A stretch of 64,000 bases of DNA from Porogramme epimiltina (GCA_900155495.1 FTLJ01000605.1:1-64000); one strand, 5' to 3'. Shown: positions 1 to 11,690, counted from the first letter of the stretch. The notes: a model not told the origin generated them from the letters alone. Translations and numbers: made by a program.

Positions 1-1110
1 CCCCCGTCCGACCCCCCCGCCGCCGACACCCCCCCCCCCCCCCCCCTCGGCGAGGCCCTCGCCAGCCCCCCCCCCCCCGCCCCCGCCGTCCCCAAGCCCC
101 CGCCGTACTCCTGGACGCAGACCGCGGACAGCCTCACGCTCGCCATCCCCCTCCCCGCGGACACGCCCACCGCGCGGATCGCGGTCGCCTTCGCCCCGCG
201 CACGCTCACGCTCCGCGTCGACGGCGCGCCGCCGCCCGGCGCGCCGCGCTTCGCGCTCAGGCCGCTCTGGGACGCCGTCCGCGCGAACGACTGCCTGTGG
301 ACGTTCGACCGCGCCGCGGAGCGCAGGTACGGCGTGCTCACCCTGCACCTCGACAAGCTCCACGAGAGCACGCGCTGGACGCAGGTCTTCGCGCACGCCC
401 CCGACGGCGGTGCCGACGAGGACGAGGACGTGCCGGAGACACTCGACCCGAGCGAGCTCTACGCGATCCGCGAGGCGTTAGAGAAGTACACCGCCGCGCT
501 CGAGGAAGGGGGCACGGGCCCGGGCGGCGCGATGCCGAGCCTCGCGGAGGGCGAGCGCGACGACGAGATCGACACGGACGTCGGCGGCGCCGCGTGCGCC
601 ACCTTCGTGCCTGCGTCGGGCGCGCCCGAGGCCGCCGCCCGGGGGCAGGTGGACGAGACGCCCCTCCAGGTGCTCTCGACGCCGTTCCCGGGCACCAACG
701 ACGTCTCGCTCGTCGTCAAGCACGGCGTGGACGGCGTCGGGTTCGCGCTCGCCGCCGCGCCCGACGCGGGCCCGCGCCCGCCGGCGTGGGCGCACGCGTG
801 GACGTACTCGGCGCTGGCGTTCGTGCTCGCGTCGAAGCGCGACACGCGCTTCGTGCACCACGCGGGCCCGCGCGCCGTGTTCGCGTTCGAGAGCGGCGGC
901 GGGGCGGCGGGCGGGGCGGGCGGGAACGTGTACGTGTACCGCGGCGCGGGGCCGAAGGAGAACGTGGCCCACCAGACGGTGCTCAAGATCGGCGGCGGGG
1001 ACGCGGGCGCGCTCCTTGGCGTCGGGACTGCGGTGGTGCAGGGTGGGAGAAAGACGATCGTGTTGTGTTTGTGTGAGGGGGAGCTGGTGGTTCTTCATGG
1101 GGTGCTGTAA
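1..1110 (+). CDS. NudC domain-containing protein (CS domain), 3' part
   Basis: The frame is open from the left window edge to the stop at 1108-1110, so this is the C-terminal ~369 residues of a gene that starts outside. After a proline-rich linker coded by long C tracts, it reads PYSWTQTADSLTLAIPLP, then a beta-rich segment with LRPLWDAVRANDCLWTFD and LDKLHESTRWTQVF. This is the CS (p23/NudC-like) fold with the conserved W and the HESTRW-type ending seen in NudC and NUDCD1 proteins, which act as HSP90-associated co-chaperones. The segment after the CS domain (about residues 150-369) is less conserved but resembles the C-terminal part of NUDCD1-like proteins. GC content is very high. The CS domain is seen directly; the NUDCD1 subfamily is inferred from the long C-terminal extension. 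Confidence 0.72.
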   Translation, partial: PPSDPPAADTPPPPPLGEALASPPPPAPAVPKPPPYSWTQTADSLTLAIPLPADTPTARIAVAFAPRTLTLRVDGAPPPGAPRFALRPLWDAVRANDCLWTFDRAAERRYGVLTLHLDKLHESTRWTQVFAHAPDGGADEDEDVPETLDPSELYAIREALEKYTAALEEGGTGPGGAMPSLAEGERDDEIDTDVGGAACATFVPASGAPEAAARGQVDETPLQVLSTPFPGTNDVSLVVKHGVDGVGFALAAAPDAGPRPPAWAHAWTYSALAFVLASKRDTRFVHHAGPRAVFAFESGGGAAGGAGGNVYVYRGAGPKENVAHQTVLKIGGGDAGALLGVGTAVVQGGRKTIVLCLCEGELVVLHGVL

Positions 1111-1829
1111 GTGGATGGCAAGAGGGTGTGTGGTCCCAAACCGAAGTATCCGCATATATGTATACTTACCTGTATTCGTATGACAAGCCTCGTCATTGCT
1201 CTACATGGATCGCATCAGCGCACTCAGATGTAGTGGAGGATTTTGTGCTTGGGTATACTCGAGTGACACAGAAAAACAGACGAGGGCATCGTGGGGCCGT
1301 GAGCAGTACATATCAGTACTTCGGTAGTTGTGCGATACAGAATTGAAAGCTACAACATCTATCGAGAAGCTATGTTTGTGCGCATGCTGACACCGTAACT
1401 GAGGCTGCAAGAGAGAGTAATGATTATGAAACACGAACGGGAGGCAGGACATGTACAGACAATTGGCAGACAGACACTGGGGCTGTTGGCTATGGACACA
1501 TGTACACACGTACGTTGGTTGGAGAGCAGGAGAGGAGGGGAGGAAAGAGGTCGCCGCGGACCACCGCATGCGTACACGAATGTTGGATGGTAAAGGGAGA
1601 CAGTCCGAAAAATTCACCAAGGACATAGATAGGAAAACTAAGCCCAAAGATTGAAGCGTAACAACGGCAAACGAGTAGCGAGTGAAACGAAAAGCGACTG
1701 GTGTGCGGGGCGGCGGAGAGGTGGGGGAGGCGGAGGTGGGCAGTAGTAGTAGGATGTCGCGACAGAATACAAATCATCATCTCCCATGAGATTAATACAA
1801 TTGCTAGACTAACCATATGCGTCCCCGCC
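1111..1829. other. Convergent intergenic region without a recognisable gene
   Basis: This lies between the NudC-like gene and the convergent PP2C gene. It is AT-richer than the flanking coding DNA and holds only short overlapping reading frames with no domain signature. It probably contains both 3' UTRs. Confidence 0.6.
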
Positions 1830-4113
1830 CTAGACCTTGAGCGGGCTCTCGCTTGCGTCCATGAGACCTTCGAGCTTGACAGCGGCACTGGGCTCGTCAC
1901 CTTGCGGCAGCGACTTGAGCTGGACCGGCGTCGCGTCGCCGTTTGGCGGCGTTGGCGGCGGTGGAGGAGTCTCTCCTCCGCGGGAACCGAGAGTGTGCGA
2001 TGACGCGGATCCCGATGTCGAATTGCCATCATATATGTATGTCGGGGACTCGGGTTCGCTCGCGCCCGCCTCCGCCTCCCCGTCGTGGTGTCCGTCCGCG
2101 TGCGGGTCGTGCTCTCCGGATTCCTCATCATCGATGTCGTTCATGTCAATGTCGTGGTCGTTCAACGCACTCATATCGTCGAGTTCCTGTAGTTGCTCCC
2201 GTAGACTCTTCGTTACGTCGAGGTGAACGGGTTGCCCGAAACCAAACCCTGCGCTGCTGAGGAGGGAACGAGCGTTGATGCCGTGACCTTCGATGTCATC
2301 GTCGTCGCTATCCTCCTCGTCATCGTCATCCGCACCGGGGTGAAGAATAAGGGAGCCGTCTCCGCCGAGGATGTTCGCGAAACCACCGAAAAGAGAGCCT
2401 GAGGACTCGCCCGCAGGAGTAATGCCATTCTCGCGGTCGCGCTCCTCGCGTTCCCGGCGTTCTCGCTGGCGCTGTTCATATGCTTCACGTTTGACCTTGA
2501 ATGACATGAGGCGGCTAGTAGAGTAAAGCTGAGGCAATGTCTCCGGTGTCTGGTAACCGATCTTGTTCTGAACCCGGTCGGTGACCCAGGCATACCACTC
2601 ATCCTGAGACTTGCCATTGAGAAGTGCCACGATCATGATCGTCATGTTGTCGCAACCAATGCCCGCACCAGTGGTAGTATCGGGAGCGAGACAAAGCTCA
2701 CAGATCTCTTCGCAAACTTGCGGCAGGCGTTTACCCTGCGAGATGAGGAGCCTCACGACGTTCACAGCTTGCTGAGACGATAGGCAATCCCAGATACCTT
2801 CATTATGTCCGTCAGGCACATTGCGTTGAGCAATTACGATAAAACTTACCATCGCACGCAATAATCACGAACTCATCCTCCTCCGTGATTTGGTGGTCAA
2901 TGATTTCGGGGTCACAAGTGATAATTTGCGCTTCGGGGCTCAGAGCGCCGTTTTTCTTGTAATCGAAGTCGCCCAGGGCGCGGGCGAGAGCAAGGTTACC
3001 TGCCGCGAATATTAAGGGTGAGAAACAAGCAACGGACTGTTCACGAACCATTTACGCGACCGTACTCGATGTACCCGCCTGCGGCAACAATCCGACTCTT
3101 CTCCTCTACAGCAGATCTGTATAAGTGGGCGAGAAGACTGGAGGAACGTGGAAACGTACTGTCGTTCTGGGGCTTGTGATCGAAGCTAAGCTGCTTCGCC
3201 TCTCCCTTGATGCTGATCACGGACCGAGAGTCGCCAGCGTTTGCCTAACAAGGGGGATCCGCGAATTGGCCGACGCAAGCCATAAAACTTCAAGTGCACA
3301 CGCACCACATAAATCTTATTCTCGTTCGTAACCAAGGCCGCAACCGCCGTGCATCCCGATGGCTCGCGAGTGAATTCAGGGCCTGAGAAAGAGGGACCGT
3401 GTCAGGGAGCAAGCTTGAACCAAGACATTGGTGGCATGAAGAAAGACGCATTGGGATACGCACTACTCCGCATGTCTGCATCAGTCCCGAGAAATGCGTT
3501 CTTCAGAGCAAGGTTGTAATCTTTCTTCTTGTACGCGTCATCCTGAACGAGGCGCTTGTGGACAAACTGTCCGGCATACTTGGCTACAGCGGAGCCTGTG
3601 TGGAACATACGATAAGAAGAGGACCCTTGAAGAGTAAAAAAGAGCATTCATACCGCCATGACCATCGTAGACCGCAAAAAAGGTGTTGGGATCGGCGGAA
3701 TCTTCATCGAGAGCAAGGGCAGCAGTGTGCGCGTCTTCCATGGCTGGGAGTAACAGTGTTCAGAGACATTCCTCTACAATGGGATGAGTGGCCACAGCAA
3801 TGACCCCTCTAACGATCGGCGGAGCATGGAAAGATTGCGGAGGGGATTGGGGGCAACGTCCAGACGGTGAAAAACACTCACTTATCCTCCATCCCTGCAT
3901 TTCCGATACACCATAGTGGAACTTGTCATTTGCGCCTTGCTCAGACTTCTTGTCCGTGGCTTAGGATGGCCGGGAACGTCAAGATTATGCTACCGCGGAC
4001 GAGAGAATTAAAAAGGTATATGCGCACCAGGTATAGAGAGGGTTTGACCCTGCGTGCCGCGATGAGCGTGAGTGCGCCGCCGGCAAAGGGATGTAAAATC
4101 AATCACGCACCAT
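1830..4113 (-). CDS. PP2C-type Ser/Thr protein phosphatase (PTC2/PTC3-like)
   Basis: This is a metal-dependent PPM/PP2C phosphatase, the family that dampens stress MAP-kinase and checkpoint signalling in fungi. Exon 1 contributes only the ATG (4111-4113). Exon 2 (4028-4049) encodes GQTLSIP, exon 3 (3882-3959) ends at GWRI, exon 4 (3654-3743) carries TMEDAHT and VYDGHGG, and exon 5 (3467-3595) carries [15 protein letters not shown]. Later exons give [45 protein letters not shown] and FVIIACDG. The last large exon (1830-2797) starts at [11 protein letters not shown] and includes [11 protein letters not shown]. The acidic metal ligands in MED, DGHGG, ACDG and CDN are present. The N-terminal MGQTLS matches the conserved, often myristoylated start of Ptc2/3-type enzymes. 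The ~250-residue C-terminal tail is acidic, Pro/Ser-rich and probably disordered. The intron directly after the start codon is unusual. Confidence 0.93.
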
Positions 4114-4992
4114 CTTGAAGCGTTATGCGTGCGTGCAAGGGCGTGGTTTGGTCTCGTGGGGATCGTGCGTGCGGTATATGCAGCGGCGGGGGCGGCGAGG
4201 GCGCGGGGAAGTACGGCGGGGAGGTCGTGTGGTGTCTCGAGTCAGGGATCTGTTGACGGCTGTTTGCGGAGCAAAATCTCGTCCAGCTCGCAGGTGGTGA
4301 GTCCCCGATTAGGCAATCACCCTGCAGCTCCACGCTCCATTCCAGCCCAGATAAGGTGCCACATCCGTTCCATTGTCGGACATGTCAGAAAAAAAACAAG
4401 CCCACGCCCCGCACAGGACTGCCTGTCTAAACCGTTTACAGATACATCCCATAATACATGCTCTAATCCTGCAACACGTATACGAATAACATTATAGTCC
4501 GGTGCAGATCAAGCCGCTGCCCCTTGTGATCCACCCTTCTACCGCCCAAAACCGCACAGATTTCCAGGTTCAGATCTGGCGTTCCCCGCCCCACCCGTGT
4601 CCGGCGGCGACAAGAACATCGGACGAGGAGGCATTTCGACGGCGCACTTCCCGTCTCCACGTGCGATGGCTGACAAGGCCGTGCGTCTCCGCCGACAGCC
4701 TGCTGGCGGACGTTCTCGACGTCGCGTATCAGGTGGCCTGGTGTTTGGAAATACGGACAGTCCGCAGACGGCATGTCGCCGGATACAGCCCAGGGCTGAC
4801 GCGTCGGCGGCGCTGCGCGCGAACCGCGGAAGCTCGTCCCTGCGCTGACGAAGGTGCCGGCAACGGCGTACGCGACGCAGGACCGCAATGGAGACGACAA
4901 TCTGACGGTGTTGCCGACCCCGCACGCAGCACGGTGAGGCTCGAGGTCAGAAAACCGCTGACAATCGTTGCTGACGCCTTTACGGTTAACGT
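4114..4992. other. Intergenic region; PP2C promoter side
   Basis: This is upstream of the PP2C start and downstream of the next minus-strand gene. The bases just before the ATG (4114-4140) are presumably the 5' UTR part of exon 1. Reading frames at 4463-5077 have no recognisable domain and overlap on both strands. I see no RNA gene or repeat. Confidence 0.5.
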
Positions 4993-7869
4993 TCAGCTTT
5001 TGTCCTTGCGCTTCGATCCCTTCGCGGATGCTCGCGACGTGCTCTTGTCGCGCACAGGCGGGGGGCCCGGCGTGTGAGCCCTCTGTGGTGTGCGTCCTCG
5101 GGTAGATGCGCTCTTCTTCCGGGTGTCACGGAGCGGTTCCTCTTCGCTCTCGCTCTCTTCCTCTTCTTCGAATCTGGGCTTGGGAGGACGATCGGCCCGT
5201 GCCTTCCCCTTGTCCTTAGGCGGCCTTGAAGGCCCGGGGGTTCCGGAATGTCGCTTTGGCGCTGGTCTCCTTGCATGTTCACGGCTTGGAGGGGAATCAG
5301 AAACGTCGTCGCCGTCGTCCTCCTCCTCTTCACCTTCGTCTTCGTCGCATCGAGGTGGGGAGAGGGCCACTGGCCGTTCATGTGCGTCCAGCTTGAACGA
5401 TACCCGCCGCCCGCGCGAGCGGCTCCGTTGCCCATGGGGAACGCTGGCAGGACGCAGAATTGGTGACGACCGCGCAGGCGAAGACTGCAAGGACGAGATG
5501 GGGGAGGAAGGAGGGAGGGTTCCATTTGAGAACGCTGGATCGAACATGTACGGGAACGGGTGTTGGTGGTGTGTTGGCGTCGAGTACGGTAGTCCAATGG
5601 AAGACGAAGAGGAAGGTGTGTTCAAAACGTGGGGTGGATGGGTGCGGTGGCGCTGATGACTAGGGGTGTAGGGCGGGAAGGGCGCAGATGGAAATGAGAT
5701 GCTACTTGCGGGGTAGCTGAAGTTAGTTGGTAGTGGCGGTTGCAGTGGGGGGAGCACCCCCGAGGCCATAAGGTATGACAAATTATGCCATGCTTGCGCA
5801 TACGCATACTGTGCTTGAGGGTCTTGCAAAGATGGTGCGGGAGTAGAATACATATGTCGTTCGTCGGCGCTACGACGGCGACCGCCACTAGCAGATGGCG
5901 GTTCTCGGTGCCGTGGAGTGTACAAATGCGCGGCATGTTGATGTGGGTATAATGGAGCCGGGGGTATTTGAGGGGCGGAGCTCCGCGCGCGCGACGGAGC
6001 ACGGACCGGAGGGACGACGTTCTCCTCTTCTGCGAAACTGTTTTCAGTCATTTCAACCGAATGCCGCAAAAGTGGGGACGTACCGGCTTCGTTGTCCGAC
6101 TGCACCGGTGACGACGACGCAGGAGGTGGAATGTCCGAGGAATAACCGCTTTGGGAACCCGGGTAGTTATGGTTTCGGTCGCGCATGGAGCTACGTACGG
6201 CTGGCGACGAAGTAGCCTTCCCTGTTGAACTATCGGAGAGAGAAGACAGTGAAGACACCCTACGGCGCTTCAGTCCCCGAGTCCGTGTAGGTAGGGGCGA
6301 GTTTCGGCTGTTGTTCCCACCATCCAGAGCCCGTGGCTGGGATTGGGAACGACGTCGAGGTTTGGATACAGAAGAACCGCCACCTGTTTGGGGAGAGTTG
6401 TCTGCAGGGGCCCTCTCTTTTCCCTTCCCATTTTTGCGCTTCGGAAAGGGCACAGTAGACGGTGGAGGCATTTCAGGGGACGGTGTTAGAGTACGACTGG
6501 CGTTAGACTTGCGATATACCGGTATCACGACCTCCGCCTTCAGCCGTGTTTTCTTTGCTTTTCTGGGGGGTCCGATTGGGAAAAGGAGTGGCAGAGGTCT
6601 TGAACTAGGACCAGCGGGTTCGTCTTCCTCATCGTCACTCGGCGACGGGAGTCGAGGTTTGGGGGTGTACCGGGCACGTATCTTCGGGAATTTAGGGCTC
6701 GGGGTGTCAGGTTCGGAAGGTTGCGATCTATCCTCCTGGCTTGCGGGAGTACTGTTCGTAGCAGAAGACGATCTCGGAGGCGTCAATAGCTGCTGCACTG
6801 GCGCTGGTGGAGGAACACGATCCGGGGTTTGCGGTCGTTTATCAACGGTGGGTAAGGGCAGTGGTTTGGGTTTTGAGCGACCCTCGTCGGGAGTGTCGTT
6901 GACTAGAGTCTGAGACCGTCCGCGCGGAGGAGCCGGGGAGGCGGGAGAAGGTGGTCGTGATTCGGTTAAGTCGATGATATCATCAGACGGCGGGACAGAA
7001 CGCCGAGGCGGCACTGGTGTGTCGTCAATATCCCAGGTGGCGAACTCATCTTCAGAAGACGAGTCATGCCTAGATGGGGGCCGGGATTTTCGACGAGCCG
7101 GTTTGGGCGGTGGGTAAGGCGATCCTGGAGATCTGGATTCCCTGCCTACACCTGGTTCTGGTAGGACATTTGAAGAGGTATCATCATCCGCACCCTGCAG
7201 TGCCGCAATGTGCTCAACCTCCGCTGCATCTTCCTCGTCCTCTTCCCCATAGAGCTCTCGCCTCTTCCTCTCCGCTTCCTCGAACTCCCTGAACGCCTCC
7301 GCATCTTCCGGGTTGGTCTCGTCCGCAGGTGGCACGTGCCAGGCTTTATAGAATATCAGCTCGTCCGGGACAGGAGGGGCTGGGGAGGAAAAGGCATCCA
7401 ATTCATCCGCAGATTCTTCTCCTTCTCCTTCTCCTTCAGGGACATCGTCCCCATCGGTACCTGCATCCGCATCCGCACCGGTTGCCACGTCCGCTATTGA
7501 GCCAAAGTCGAACGCACTGGGGGCCGAACGCGTTACGCCACGGTCCTTGAGGATGGAGAGGTCGCGCAAATCGACGATATCATCCTCATCGAGCGGTTTG
7601 TTGTAGCGCTCTGCCAAGCTCTCCCAAACATGCAGCATTCGCATGCGCGACTCCATCCGGGGGTCGGGAGCGGGAGCGGAGGGTGCCCTGAACGAGGCCG
7701 TGCTTGTGCTCCTCGGGGTGGACGACAGCCTCGGCCGCTTCGCTGCGGACGGCTTGTCGCGAGTGCGCTGCCATGTGCGGGAGACCGGTGGCGACGCCGA
7801 CGGCGTGATGAGCGGGGGTTTCTTGGGCGGGCCCTGATCTGGTGGAGGGCCGACGCGGCGGTCGTCCAT
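4993..7869 (-). CDS. Large disordered protein, candidate Scm3/HJURP-type CENP-A chaperone
   Basis: A single exon of 958 codons. I chose the ATG at 7867-7869 (MDDRRVGPPPDQ) because it has a purine-rich, Kozak-like context; an in-frame ATG at 7983 would add 38 residues and overlaps a short repeat. Most of the protein is Pro/Ser/Arg-rich and disordered. Residues about 75-112 form the only compact block: MRMLHVWESLAERYN, then DEDDIVDLRDLSILKDRG. This resembles the Scm3 family signature, in which a W-E-x-x-x-x-(K/R)-Y helix is followed by acidic residues, a D-h-I/V-D-L strand and a D-x-G turn. That family deposits the centromeric histone H3 variant. An acidic helix (EAFREFEEAERKRRELYGEE, ~235-255) follows. 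The C-terminus is basic (SKRKDKS), fitting a nuclear protein. The family call rests on pattern memory of one motif. The alternative is an unassigned basidiomycete nuclear protein. Confidence 0.5.
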   Translation of the reverse strand: MDDRRVGPPPDQGPPKKPPLITPSASPPVSRTWQRTRDKPSAAKRPRLSSTPRSTSTASFRAPSAPAPDPRMESRMRMLHVWESLAERYNKPLDEDDIVDLRDLSILKDRGVTRSAPSAFDFGSIADVATGADADAGTDGDDVPEGEGEGEESADELDAFSSPAPPVPDELIFYKAWHVPPADETNPEDAEAFREFEEAERKRRELYGEEDEEDAAEVEHIAALQGADDDTSSNVLPEPGVGRESRSPGSPYPPPKPARRKSRPPSRHDSSSEDEFATWDIDDTPVPPRRSVPPSDDIIDLTESRPPSPASPAPPRGRSQTLVNDTPDEGRSKPKPLPLPTVDKRPQTPDRVPPPAPVQQLLTPPRSSSATNSTPASQEDRSQPSEPDTPSPKFPKIRARYTPKPRLPSPSDDEEDEPAGPSSRPLPLLFPIGPPRKAKKTRLKAEVVIPVYRKSNASRTLTPSPEMPPPSTVPFPKRKNGKGKERAPADNSPQTGGGSSVSKPRRRSQSQPRALDGGNNSRNSPLPTRTRGLKRRRVSSLSSLSDSSTGKATSSPAVRSSMRDRNHNYPGSQSGYSSDIPPPASSSPVQSDNEAGTSPLLRHSVEMTENSFAEEENVVPPVRAPSRARSSAPQIPPAPLYPHQHAAHLYTPRHREPPSASGGRRRSADERHMYSTPAPSLQDPQAQYAYAQAWHNLSYLMASGVLPPLQPPLPTNFSYPASSISFPSAPFPPYTPSHQRHRTHPPHVLNTPSSSSSIGLPYSTPTHHQHPFPYMFDPAFSNGTLPPSSPISSLQSSPARSSPILRPASVPHGQRSRSRGRRVSFKLDAHERPVALSPPRCDEDEGEEEEDDGDDVSDSPPSREHARRPAPKRHSGTPGPSRPPKDKGKARADRPPKPRFEEEEESESEEEPLRDTRKKSASTRGRTPQRAHTPGPPPVRDKSTSRASAKGSKRKDKS

Positions 7870-10800
7870 GGCGGGATTGTCGGGGGGATTGATACAGCCA
7901 CCGACGCGGCGGTCGTGGATGTTGAGTTCCAATTTGTCAATAACAATCCCGTCTTTGTCTTTCTCACGCACGTGACCCAACACCGCCCTTCAAAACGCGC
8001 CGCGACGCGTCGGTGGCGCAAGCTGGGACGCGATGGCTACCGACTCATAGTGGACACAGTGTGGCCTTCCGTTGCCCAAAACGGCGACGGAGAACGTCAT
8101 TCAACCAATAGAGGGAGAAGGAGCTCCGAGGATCCTCGCGATGGACAGGCAGTAGGATAGCTCAGACAGAGACACACGGATCATCCGTCTGCAGTACGGC
8201 ACAACACCACGGTTAGCATGAGTCAAACCGACGAGCACTTCGCCCTAGAGCCTCAGAGGAGCGGCGCACAATACTGGTCGTGTGACTCCTATTTCCTCGG
8301 GGCCAGGGTCTTCCCGCCAATGGGCAAATAGTGCGGAATCGATCATGGTGTAGGCGTGTGCTGCACGAGGAGCCTCAGCCGCCACACCTATACGGCACAC
8401 GACCTCGGCTCTCCAAACCTGGGCCAACTCCAAGCGCATCCCCGCCTCTACTAGGGCATCGACGCCCGCCATCGGGAAGTCCGTTCTGGCCTGCTGGGGA
8501 CGAGCTTGTGAAATGATCCTTCCCTCGTCGATGACCCTGGCACTGCGGGGACGACAGCGCCTTCTTGAGAACATAGCAAGAAGGCGAAAAGCACACTCCT
8601 CCGCCTCCCACGTTCATATGTAGACACTGCGCTGTCCAAGACGAAGCGGGCTTAGCAGTCGCAGGCTACTTGGCGCACAACAGTAAGCGTCAATTTCAAT
8701 GGTCTTGCGGCCGCCTTGCTCTTAACTCGAATAGGACAACAGCCACATACCGGGATGGGGGAACGACCAAAGTGCCACTTCCCCACTTCCCCAAACGTTC
8801 CCCCCTTATCCTTCACACATTCGAGATGTGCAAAGCATAATTGTTAAATCCTCATCAGCTGTACTCCTTCTCCACATTCCAGGGCTGATATGGGCAAACA
8901 CTCACCTTATACGCTCCTGAGTTATTCTTGAAGGCAGCGCAGACGCATCCGTATCTCCAGCACGCGCGTCGGTCGTGTAGAAGGGCTATTATACCCCGAA
9001 ATGAAAACGAGAAGGTGACGGAAGGCCGAGAATGTCCTGACGTCGGCAAGGATCATGTAGACGCGCGGACCCGCCCTGCGCCCCCCGGCGCGCAACGTTC
9101 AGGCACTCGAGCTCCTTGGGAGTAAGCGACGCATATCCTAAGGCCACAAATTTCACATGGAAAGTGAAGAGCGAGCGACACGCTCATATACTGAGAACAA
9201 GACCCTGGGTCACCCCGAGGACGGGGAAATGAGATCACGTACGCTCGGGTGCCGCCATTGTAACTCCTGCGACGCGCCGATCGTAGCGTAGAGGGTCTAG
9301 TGCTCACAAGCTCCATGCTGTACGTTAAATGCGGCCGAAAGAAGAGCGTCACTGACAAAGACGGAGCGGGCGCACGTTCGTGGAGATCCCCGCATTACAC
9401 CGGACTGGACTTTACTCTGGGCGTACAGAGCACACAAGACAATGTCGGGCGGGAGGCAGCGCAAGTAGGAGATCATTGAGGGCACCGTGATCGTTCACTT
9501 TGAGGCCATATACAATCACTCGGACACCGGACTATGCTATGATGGCGGGATGACGAAGGATCCTCTCTCGCCCGACTTCATGCCGCCAGGTGCAACACAG
9601 ATATTCATGGCGAACAAGTGTCGAAGATGATGCTGATAGGTATGAACTATTTTCTCCATCGATAGGGAGAACTAGAGATGGCGGAATATTAGTTGAAGTT
9701 GTACGTCAAGTATCCCGAGCGAGATGCCCACCGGGTTGCCGTCGCTATGGCTCACAGGGCATCGACTTGACCGCAGACGATCCTAGGCACCCGAGCGCTC
9801 CCGCCCCGCCCATGCGGGCACGGGCAAGGGTGCAGGTCGGCGAGCGAAAGGAGCCTAGACAGCTGCGAGTACTGTACCTTTTCCATTCAGCGACGATCGC
9901 AGGAACGTTCGCTCACCGAGAGCCACGGTCACTGCGGGTCCTGTCTCCCGAGGCGGCGCTGACGCGGGCCGCGGGGGGGCCTAGCTTCACATTGTTCTGC
10001 CCTGGGCATGCGCACATCGCCTGGTGTACGCTGCGCAGCGCACGGGAATAGGCGAGCATCGCGAGATGGGGCGGACGCGCTGGCCACTGGAGTGTGGCCG
10101 AATGTGATGATCCATGGGTCGGGTTGCATGCTCGACGTCGGAGAGCAGCTCAGAGCTCTCGGCGGATGTTTCATGATTCACGGCTTGTATGTCGCAATGC
10201 GGTCAGCTGGATGGAAATGAGTAAGACTTACACAACCCTTGGTCTGCGGCCAGCATCTGCAGTGTTACACGTCTCCTGTAGGTCCGGAGATTCACTGCTG
10301 TCGCAGTGTTCGTAGAGCACGTATTTCCGAAGTGCCTGTGTCCTTCACCGAATGAGAATACAGCAGGTGTCAGAAGTCACACGACCTCCAACACGACGGG
10401 GTTCCACTTACACGTAACGAAGATGAGATGTGTTGCGCAGATAAGCTGGCCACAACATGACGCCGTAAAGCCCAAATATACTCTAGACCAGGAAGACTGG
10501 TCAGAAAATTTCAGTGCATATCCTGCATCGCATGCGTCGGGAGAGGCACCCGACATCCGAAGAATCAACGAGTGAGAGTCAAAAGTCTTTCAGGTAGTCG
10601 CCGTGGACTGGGAAGAGCGAAAAAAGAGGAGGAATCAGGCGCGACCTGGACGGGCGGCTACGGAAGTTGCCGGCTGAGGTCATTCCGATGAGATGCAGTG
10701 CGGGAGCTGGGCCGCTGGTTTGCGGCCACCTCCACGATGCTTTCGCCTGGGGAACTCTAACCCATGGTCGCCGAGCTCCTAGCCTTCTCGAATCCTCATG

Positions 10801-11690
10801 GGTACCTCAAGATACTTCGGCTGGCGGTCATTCACGATGGTCATCTGGATCGGCCCATGAATTTGGTCATGTTAGCGTGACCGTGGTCGTCGGTGCTGTC
10901 CTAGGCACCGGGCGTTCCACGGAAAGTCCTCTCACGGAGAAAACGAGCATCCACGAGCTTTGCTCCTCAGGGAACTCAGGAGCTCTCTGGGGTCCGTGGT
11001 ATGTCATTGACTAATGTGGAAAGCAAGTGGCTGATATGGCGCATCCTCGTTACAGGTAGACTACTTGCCGTGCGGGACCTCGCCCAATTCACAACTTACT
11101 CCTCATGCAAAATCGTTATGGTCACTTCTTCACTTCAACAGTACATTGGCTTTGGCTCAGAGACTTGCGGGTGTCATTTATCGTGCTAACAATGTTTAGA
11201 GTAGCAGTTGTAAGAGCTGTCGGTTGAATCGGCCCACGTTCTACACAGGCCCCCTGACTCTCCCGCCCACACGCTTCATTGACAGCGCACAACACGTGCT
11301 TCATGCAAGTCTCTCCTCCCGTACCTTCGGTTTGCGGGGCAGCGATCATGGCTGTGACGCACCACAGGGTGTCTTTCTTCTATCGCTTCAATGCGTTCAT
11401 GCCTCCGTGACATTTAGCTTATCGCTCCGCGTCGCTGAACCTATTTGGGCTGCCCGCAGTTCTGCCGAAAGCCACCGGCCTCCAGCGGTCTGTCCCGTTC
11501 GGCCACGAGAAGGCGATCCTATTGGGATTCGTGTGATCGTAACGTACGCTCATCCCTGTTTCTCGAAGCGCACGCCGTTGCTCCCCGTCATATATAATGA
11601 AGGTGGCCTTCCGGTCACTGCCGTACATCCACCCCCACCTCCGCACCTCCTACGCCTAAGAGTTTACCTCCTCTTCCGACTCGCCTCGGC
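7870..11690. other. 3.8-kb gene-poor stretch
   Basis: I find no convincing gene. Reading frames here are at most ~175 codons, overlap on both strands, lack recognisable domains and cannot be joined by plausible short introns into a known family. I see no transposase, reverse transcriptase, tRNA or tandem array. The base composition is balanced, without the strong AT bias of RIP-mutated fungal repeats. It precedes the paralogous finger-protein pair and may hold long 5' regulatory sequence or non-coding transcripts, which sequence alone cannot show. Confidence 0.45.
11591..11597 (+). promoter_or_regulatory. TATA box of finger-protein gene A
   Basis: TATATAA lies 94 nt before the ATG at 11691, followed by a pyrimidine-rich leader. 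The paralogous gene at 15698 has a matching GTCATATA context, which supports a shared promoter origin. Confidence 0.5.

Noticed and set aside
297..1155. Long alternative frames on both strands over the NudC-like gene
   Set aside because: They arise from very high GC content; only frame 1 gives a CS domain and continues from the window edge.
4463..5077. Overlapping frames of 128-191 codons as a possible gene
   Set aside because: Low-complexity Arg/Pro composition, no domain, both strands open at once, no plausible splice extension.
9590..10051. 153-codon plus-strand frame in the gene-poor stretch
   Set aside because: No recognisable motif, biased Arg/Pro content, no supporting promoter or splice structure.
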